This document shows, in pieces, positions 57,536 through 64,000 of a stretch of 64,000 nt of DNA. The DNA is from Carposina sasakii (Eukaryota; Arthropoda; Insecta; Lepidoptera; Carposinidae): contig CP053156.1 in NCBI GenBank assembly GCA_014607495.2, forward strand, positions 10,788,001 to 10,852,000, in the 5' to 3' direction. The notes below the pieces were generated by a model. That model worked only from the letters and a program-made list of their open reading frames with translations, was not told where the DNA came from and searched no databases. Numbering within the stretch: the first letter of the stretch is position 1; each line of letters begins with the position of its first letter. Both the position numbers and the translations under genes were made by a program.

Positions 57536-59080
57536 TTTCTACCGGAAAAATAGTTTCCTTCGCTTTAAATGTTCCAAGAAAATGTAATGTTTGTTTACAT
57601 TTTAACCGTGGCGTGCTGTTTTCTTTAGTCTTGAGACTGTCCAGAGGCTATTAAGCGAACAATTAAAATTGGTTTGATTATTTGTGGTAGGTCTAAAATA
57701 AGATCTGACTGTATCTGCGCAATAGTCTGCGGTCTTCCGCAAACTTCTAACAATGAGTACCATTTAAAAGTACATTGTCTGATATTTGTTACTATCAAGC
57801 TAAATATTAACACTATGAATATAAATAAAGATGAAATAATAGGAGAAAAGTTTGGTAATGGATTGTAGGTACTTACAGATATTGGAATGTATAATATTTT
57901 TATTGTATCTTGTATTTTTTATCAGTGATAAGATAAATAACATCAAAACATTTTTTCAACAAATTGAGACACCACGGAAAATTTTGACGTTTATGGGACA
58001 AAGCCAAACATTCAAGGGCAAAAAGGTAGAGACGGTTTTTTGTACAGATCAGCATTAGCTAGTATTATCTCACAAAGGAAGTAAATACAAAACTTGTTAT
58101 AAAATAGAACAATTTTACCGTCGGCATCAGTTTTAAATTATTAATAATTTCAATTAGAACGTTTTGCCCTTGATGCACGGCGTGTGACGTGAGAAGGCGA
58201 CCCACTAACCTAAATAATGCTAGTGGCACATGTTTCTTTTTATAAATATCTGCAAATATCTATGTCAGTAAAACGGTTAATATTATGTAATAGAAATAAT
58301 TTATAAGATGTTTCATACTTCATTTAACTCTAATGAAATCTGAGTGACATAGGTATCGTATGGAAATGTTAAATGCTGAATTGCTACTGGATACTTCCTA
58401 GCATTATATTTCTAGCAAACATCGACGTATTTCTCATGAGAATCAAGTGACCAAGGCTGCTCCATCAGCTGACTAGGAAGATGGTAAACAGTGGCTATAT
58501 TTTTAGCAGTCGCAGTGGAGGCGTGGCCACCGCATAGTTTTTGCACAGTTTTTCGGAACCAATGTTTTGTGTTTTTCACGCTTAGGTAAATAAATAAGAA
58601 GGTGATAGAAAATTCGTCACTGAAATTGCTGCAACGTAAACACAAAACAAAAGTTAATTAGGTTGATGGAGGTCCATATTTAAAGTAGGTACTCACGCAG
58701 TAAACTTACACATGTCGTACTCTTGAACAGTAGGTATTCGATTATGTAAAATTGGAATGTCATTTATGTTTCTAAAGAAGTAAAATTTTAATGAGAAATA
58801 CACAGATAACCATTTCAAATTTTACGACTATCAAAAAATATAGGACCGCTGAAAACTGAAAGACAAATACAATATGTTCTTATTTTTATTTTGCACTTTG
58901 GACCACTCGGTTGATACAGGGAAGCCACTGTTGTAAACTCTTGATATCTATTTATTTGAACTAAATCTAATTTTTATGATCCGTCATAAGTAAGGGTTTT
59001 TAGGAATTTTTCGAAAATCAGAAATGCTATTACTTTATTATTAATATGTAATTTAGAAAAGAGATGGTAAAATTCGTCAT
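57536..59080. other. AT-rich non-coding DNA
   Basis: Nothing recognised. A 77-codon minus frame at 58412-58645 shows no family motif. Confidence 0.35.
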
Positions 59081-59205
59081 CCGAGTAATTGACCCGGTAG
59101 CTCAGTGGTTAGAGCGCTAGCACGGTATGCAGAGGTCGTGGGTTCGATTCCCACTCGGGTGAGGAATTTTTTCCATTTCTTTATTAATAATTTTATAATC
59201 CTATT
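59081..59205 (+). repeat. tRNA-derived SINE (family C), plus copy
   Basis: TTGACCCGGTAGCTCAGTGG, TTAGAGCGCTAGCACGG and GTGGGTTCGATTCCCACTCG, then GAGGAATTTTTTCCATTTC and TTTATTAATAATTTTATAA. D-arm and T-arm form; the anticodon arm does not and the loop lacks T at position 33. Confidence 0.7.
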
Positions 59206-60459
59206 ACTATTACAATCCATTGAAATTATACTTTAATTTACGTTTTGAATGTAGTACTAATATTAAAATGTAGAGATAACGGTCTTCAGATAAAACTGTC
59301 TGACTTTCCAGGCGTCCTCAGGAACTTATTGCATTCTTGCCTATTCTTAACAATACAAATGTCGCATTAGTTACGGGCTTCAATTTAAGTCTTTTATGTC
59401 TCATTTCAGAGCCAATGTTTTATGGTCGCTGTTTGTTAATAAATATCACAAAGAGATTTACGTCAGTGTTCCGAAGGATTTTGAAGGCAATAATTCAAGA
59501 TTGGTTCCCGATGTTATTTCAATGAGTTTAATTTAAGAATACTTTTATGCTTAAAAACATGCTAGTACAAATTGCTGCTACGTTCTTAAATGTAGGTACA
59601 TTGACTTATTTATCTCAATACTGAATATATCACATACATAATATTAAGAATTTGGTAAAATTTTCTGGTCATTTTATTTGTAAAATCAAAACATAATATT
59701 ATCATATGTATCACATCATAATACAATCTGCAAAATATCCGCCGCAAATACATAAAATATAATTGAATCTATGTTCTTATGTCTTTCCTTACTTAATTCT
59801 TTGAAAACTAAGCTTCAAAGGCTAAAAGTATCTAGTTTATTTTATTTCAGAATCAAAGGTTTGGGCTAAAACGTTTAAGTTCGGCGAGTAATCACACCAC
59901 AAATTTAGTTAAAGGTGGTCATGAAACGGTTTAAACAGATAGCATGACGTTATAGTTCGACGTGGGTGTACGAATTCGACCAAACAATGTCACCGACGAT
60001 CACGAGTTTGTGTCATTGAAACAATATAATGCAGCTGCTTCAAACGAAACTGAAACTTAACTAATTGGAATAGAAGAAAATTTTACAATATCTAATGTGG
60101 TGAACGCGTAAATTGGCAACGAATTTTCATCGTCATTTGAGGCTCATATTATAATGTCGCAAGCTTTATTTGTGACGTCTTCATCAGTTTGAACTTTTTC
60201 TTAGATTCAATTCAATGTCTCTCCTCTCACACAAAAAAAAATGTTTAACCTAAATATATTTTGATTATAAAATTATGTCACTTTTTAATTTGAATCGTGG
60301 GTCTTGTAAAAACTTATTAGGAAAAGTTATATCTATGATCTAATAATTTTTGAACATTGCGCAATTACCAAAAGCAAATCAAAACTCTTTTGATTACAAT
60401 ATGATGACGGTAATTCTGAATTTCTAAGGAGAACTAAACACTCATAATTTATTATGGAC
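59206..60459. other. AT-rich DNA with a possible terminal exon at 59851-59891
   Basis: TTTATTTTATTTCAG is followed by AATCAAAG and, in the phase left by exon C, 12 sense codons (SKVWAKTFKFGE) before TAA at 59889-59891. No polyadenylation signal is close, and 12 codons are easily open by chance. Kept as a weak lead. Confidence 0.15.
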
Positions 60460-60680
60460 TAGTGGACGCCCGCGACTCCGTCCGCATAGACTACAGGAAA
60501 AATAACAAAATATCGAAATCATCCGGGATAAAAACATTTTTCCGAGATAAAAAGTAGCCTATATGTTAAGTGGGACCTATCACAATATATTCCTGAAAAC
60601 TGCATCGAAATCGGTTCAGCCGTTTCTTAGATTAGCGTGCACAAACAGACAAACAGACAAAAATTCTAAAAATCATTGTT
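60460..60680 (-). repeat. RTE/SINE-like repeat, minus copy
   Basis: TAGTGGACGCCCGCGACTCC, CATCCGGGATAAAAACATTT, TTAAGTGGGACCTATCACA, ATCGAAATCGGTTCAGCCG and TTAGCGTGCACAAAC. Confidence 0.65.
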
Positions 60681-61488
60681 TTTGGGTACTATTGGGTTGA
60701 TAAATATATTCTATAATATTTTTTCTTATATATCTTCCATGTACAGACAGCGATCCGTTTCATTTTTACTATATGTATAGATCATTGCGTCGTCGTCGGT
60801 CGTCTGCAATTTTGCCAACAAGGATCAATGGGCAAATAAACTCATTGATAGATTTTTCTAGTGCGATGGTTGTTCCAAGAAAACAGTCTTTATTGGTAAT
60901 AAATATTCAGATATCATTAGATAGTAGCGACGCTATGGATGATAACTTGATACTATGTATACAAATACGTTTTTTGTCCAACATGTGACGCATTGATTTA
61001 GCGTCATAGGAAGGTACTCTGACCTTGAACGTAGAGGCCTTTACATCGACCGTCACAAAATGCTGACGATTATTTTTTTATGTCCATCGTCACACAAAGA
61101 CGACGCGACCAAAAATAAGGGGAAACCCTGTGATTTGCGTATGTGTATAAAAAATACTGCAAACCATTAAAAGTTGAATTAAAAACAAAGTTTTTGCCGG
61201 AACTAAAAAACAATCAAAACACTGGGAAATGAAATACGTAAATTACAGATAGCAATTTATGGTTTTTTTTCGGCACGTTGTCGTCGTCGTCATAGTAACA
61301 AACTACAGCTATGTAATAGATAGTATACTATTGATATAGGTAATGATTCTAATACAGTACCTACCAATATAAAATATCATGGTACCTACCTGTCTACTCG
61401 TACTTACTTCATTTACATGTTGTGCAAATTACCAAACCTTGTGGTAGTGGATAAATAATGTCATGTTGAAAATGGAGATATTATTGAT
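60681..61488. other. AT-rich DNA with CGT/GTC trinucleotide runs
   Basis: CGTCGTCGTCGG near 60790 and TTGTCGTCGTCGTCAT near 61281. The 71-codon frame at 60773 is built partly on this run. Nothing else recognised. Confidence 0.35.
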
Positions 61489-61705
61489 AGTGGACGCCCG
61501 CGACTCCGTCCGCGTGGACTGCAGAAAAAATAAAATTTCGATATTATCCGGGATAAAAACATTTTCCCGGGATAAAAAGTAGCCTATATGTTAAGTAGGA
61601 CCTGTCACAATATATTCCTGAAAACTGCATCGAAATCGGTTCAGCCGTTTCTGAGATTAGCGTGCACGAACATCGATCCGTTACAATTTTATTATATGTA
61701 TAGAT
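61489..61705 (-). repeat. RTE/SINE-like repeat, second minus copy
   Basis: GTGGACGCCCGCGACTCCG to ATTAGCGTGCACGAACATCG; nearly the same as 60460-60680 but with a different end. Confidence 0.65.
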
Positions 61706-62171
61706 TTATTGTTATTAGACTTTAATGTACATTCAATTTTAAAATTATGCTTGCGACTATTTGAGACTGATAGATGAAGACAAGTGTTTTCTATTCTTGT
61801 GAGGATGACCCCAGAGATTTGTCCCAGAGGTGTCAAATCTGTGACGCCATTGTGAACCTTCGGTGACTTCTTTACAACGAGAACTATGCTAGCAAGATTT
61901 ATTAAAAAGTATAGTTTATTACAATGTACACTATTTTAGTTCCTATGTAGTTTGAAATACTTTGATAAATTAAAAATAAGAATAGACGCTATTTTTTATT
62001 AAGATTTCTATTGTTAATTATCATTTTTGTTAGGTACCAATACATATCCATCCATTTTAAAAGCAGAGCAGTCAGTTTTGAAAGTACTTACGTAGTAAGT
62101 AGTTAGTAACCCTAATTAGTTAACAGACTAATGAAGTAGATATTAAGTATAACAGTGAGTCAAGATATTAT
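61706..62171. other. AT-rich non-coding DNA
   Basis: Nothing recognised. Confidence 0.35.
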
Positions 62172-62290
62172 ATATTATAAAATTATTAATAAAGAAATGG
62201 AAAAAATTCCTCACTCAGTGGTTAGAGCACTGACACGCGGAATGCAGATATTCCCACCCGGATGAGGAATTCCTTTATTAATTTTTATAA
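62172..62290. repeat. chimeric family C SINE, tail-head-tail inverted
   Basis: The first 40 bp (TTATAAAATTATTAATAAAG, then GGAAAAAATTCCTCAC) are the tail in minus orientation. They run straight into CTCAGTGGTTAGAGCACTG, GCGGAATGCAG and a plus-strand tail (GAGGAATTCCTTTATTAAT). The tRNA-like head is thus flanked by two opposed tails. Confidence 0.6.
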
Positions 62291-63515
62291 ATATAATCTA
62301 CCAAACTATATAAGTATGTAAGATACATGTTTCATCCAAATTTATCACAAATATCTACCCACATTTTCTACTATGGATATTTCGCAGTTGGCTCGCAAAT
62401 ACTACTGAAATTTCTAATTTCATGTTGAATAAATATATAATTATTTTGCTATTTGTTATTTTTTATATTTATTGCGTTATCACTTGTAGTTTTTATCTAT
62501 AGTTAACATGTTAAGATTAAATATAGCAACATTTCCAGGAATTTAATCAAGGCAACGTTTTCGCATAGACACAACCCAGACGCGACGTCTCAACGTGTTT
62601 TACGAAACGTTTCTGGTGATTTGCAGCGACAGGTAGATACTGATGTTTAAAATGATTTTGGTAGAAAACGAAAAACGATCTCAACCCATAGTATTAAAGT
62701 TTCCAATCTATTGCAGGTGCCCTCAATTAAAACGATACCATGGCCGGCGTCCAAAATACGCAAATTGAGCTTTCATTCGATTAATTTCCTTTCAGCGGCC
62801 TCTTGAGACCGCAGATGCGTAAATGAATAAGGAGGTTGCACATGTGAACGACTGAAACTAATAAATATACATTTAGTAGGTAAATCTAGTTAATTAAATA
62901 CCAGCAAGCTTAGCTCTGCTCTGCTACGGCACTATTTATAATCTCATCAAATGAACAATATTTTTTCATACACCCAACTCAAGATCCTTACGACCAAAGA
63001 CATATTAGTAAAAGATAATAATGGTTTAATACGAGTAATTAAAACTTTTTACCTAACGCATCGATAAGTACCCAAATAACGCACCAAATACTTTCAATAC
63101 GAATCAAATGGATTTCAATGCATCAATCTGTCTGTTAGTACAAGATATATGTTACACGCAGATACGCAGTAAAAGTATAATAGGACACACGTGTGGATAG
63201 AGTTACTTCACTGAAGGGCTGCTTCGGGACTGGGTTAGCAATGACGTCAAAACTGCCCTATAAACAGAGCCAGACTATTTTAGTCGGCTTTTTATAGAAC
63301 GCATCGACTGCATAGGTTAATTTCTGAAGAGGATTATGAAACCGGCTGATGCAGCGGTTGTTTTGGTAACACTGATAGGCGTATTTATTATGCACTTAAG
63401 TTTTAAAGCATTTTTTAAATTGTTTACTGGTTACCAAACATGCATTAGGTATAATGCAACTTTTATTATAAAAGATGGCTATTATGAAGGTGCCCATAAA
63501 AATATTTAATAAACT
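62291..63515. other. AT-rich non-coding DNA
   Basis: Strong acceptor-like strings occur at about 62715 (TTTCCAATCTATTGCAG) and 62797 (TTAATTTCCTTTCAG). The first is followed by a 28-codon open frame that does not match the phase of exon C. No repeat family seen. Confidence 0.3.
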
Positions 63516-64000
63516 GACTTTTTTTAAAAAAATTAACCGACTTCAAACTTTAACTAAAAAGCGATAAATAACGTTACTAATTTATCTACTTAATACATAT
63601 TAAATATCTCAAATTATTTAAATATTTACAACTTAATACCTAATACTGTAACAAAGTCATCTTTAACTATTTAAATATTTATAATTATCACTTATTTTTT
63701 GGAGTCGGTGCCAGCCTAGGTAACGTAGTCTGTTGTGTTGATGGACGCGCGTGGCTGGCAAAGCCACACACACGGCAAAATACAATATGGTGTAGAAGGC
63801 AGCTTTAATGCAATTTCCTATTCTTGATTTTATTATTTAGTGTGGGTCAGTTTTTTTAATTACATTTATTTGTTTGGCTGGCACCGACTCCAAAAATAAG
63901 TGATAAATAAATATTTAAATAGTTAAAGATGACTTTTTACAGTATTAGGTATTAAGTTGTAAATATTTAAATAATTTGAGATATTTAATATGTATTAAGT
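63516..64000. mobile_element. foldback element with at least 125-bp arms, cut by the window end
   Basis: 63588-63716 (ACTTAATACATATTAAATA to GGAGTCGGTGCCAGCC) and 63876-64000 (GGCTGGCACCGACTCC to TATTTAATATGTATTAAGT) are reverse complements with a few changes, around a 159-bp centre. The left arm probably continues outward to TTAACCGACTTCAAAC near 63533, a common lepidopteran transposon end, so the right arm should run past the window. No coding frame in the centre. Confidence 0.8.

Noticed and set aside
59085..59165. tRNA gene on the plus strand (also 241-315, and minus strand 35455-35515)
   Set aside because: T-arm and D-arm fit, but the anticodon stem does not pair and the loop lacks T before the anticodon. 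The repeated copies share the same non-tRNA tail, so they are SINEs.
1..64000. CRISPR array, prokaryotic operon, phage or endogenous virus
   Set aside because: There is no array of regular identical repeats with unique spacers, no tightly packed gene run with ribosome binding sites, and no viral structural or polymerase protein. All reverse transcriptase and RNase H pieces fit non-LTR elements; the endonuclease trace fits a Penelope-like element.

Overview
The window reads as nuclear DNA from a moth or butterfly (Lepidoptera). It is AT-rich, has no operon-like packing and no long intact open reading frames. It is dominated by interspersed repeats of kinds common in lepidopteran genomes: tRNA-derived SINEs, 5'-truncated non-LTR retrotransposons ending in short tandem tails, and TA-flanked foldback MITEs. 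The organism call rests on recognised repeat types, not on a diagnostic gene. I see no intact tRNA, rRNA, CRISPR array or bacterial-type gene.

The best candidate for a host gene is one spliced plus-strand transcript, of which three short exons may lie in the window: 3304-3386 (83 nt), 49508-49561 (54 nt) and 54378-54407 (30 nt). Each has AG before it and GTGAGT or GTAAGT after it, and all leave in phase 1, so they join in one open frame. The last two are symmetric phase 1-1 exons whose inclusion or skipping would keep the frame. I do not recognise the protein. The first intron would be about 46 kb. At 31549-31552 it holds an AG directly followed by GTAAG, with CTAAC 26 nt upstream, which is the form of a recursive-splicing (ratchet) site. 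On this model almost everything else is intronic.

Layout. 1-3300: AT-rich sequence with a tRNA-derived SINE and a GC-rich island (830-1260). 3390-4710: non-LTR element with a frameshifted RNase H domain, lying just behind the first candidate exon. 5600-10820: dense nested DNA transposons, including a 966-bp element inside a MITE and a 420-bp palindrome. 11700-17750: 20-bp minisatellite, Penelope-like remnant, several LINE pieces and a foldback element with 570-bp spacer. 19100-24840: duplicated block around a CR1-like LINE, with more MITEs. 25550-28910: two unrecognised coding-like minus-strand relics. 30750-35520: MITEs, SINEs and a hAT-like element with an 8-bp target duplication. 36900-44100: a recent 161-bp direct duplication and a run of foldback and TA-target MITEs, two abutting. 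44590-48550: jockey-type LINE piece, hairpins and LINE tails. 49500-54410: the two small exons, a cluster of CTCF-like motifs and an RTE-type LINE relic. 54560-64000: sparse repeats, a possible pseudogene, a SINE joined head-to-head, and a long inverted repeat cut by the window end.

There is no pathway to reconstruct. The readable biology is one probable long-intron gene with small cassette exons, and a layered history of transposon insertion, palindrome formation and local duplication.
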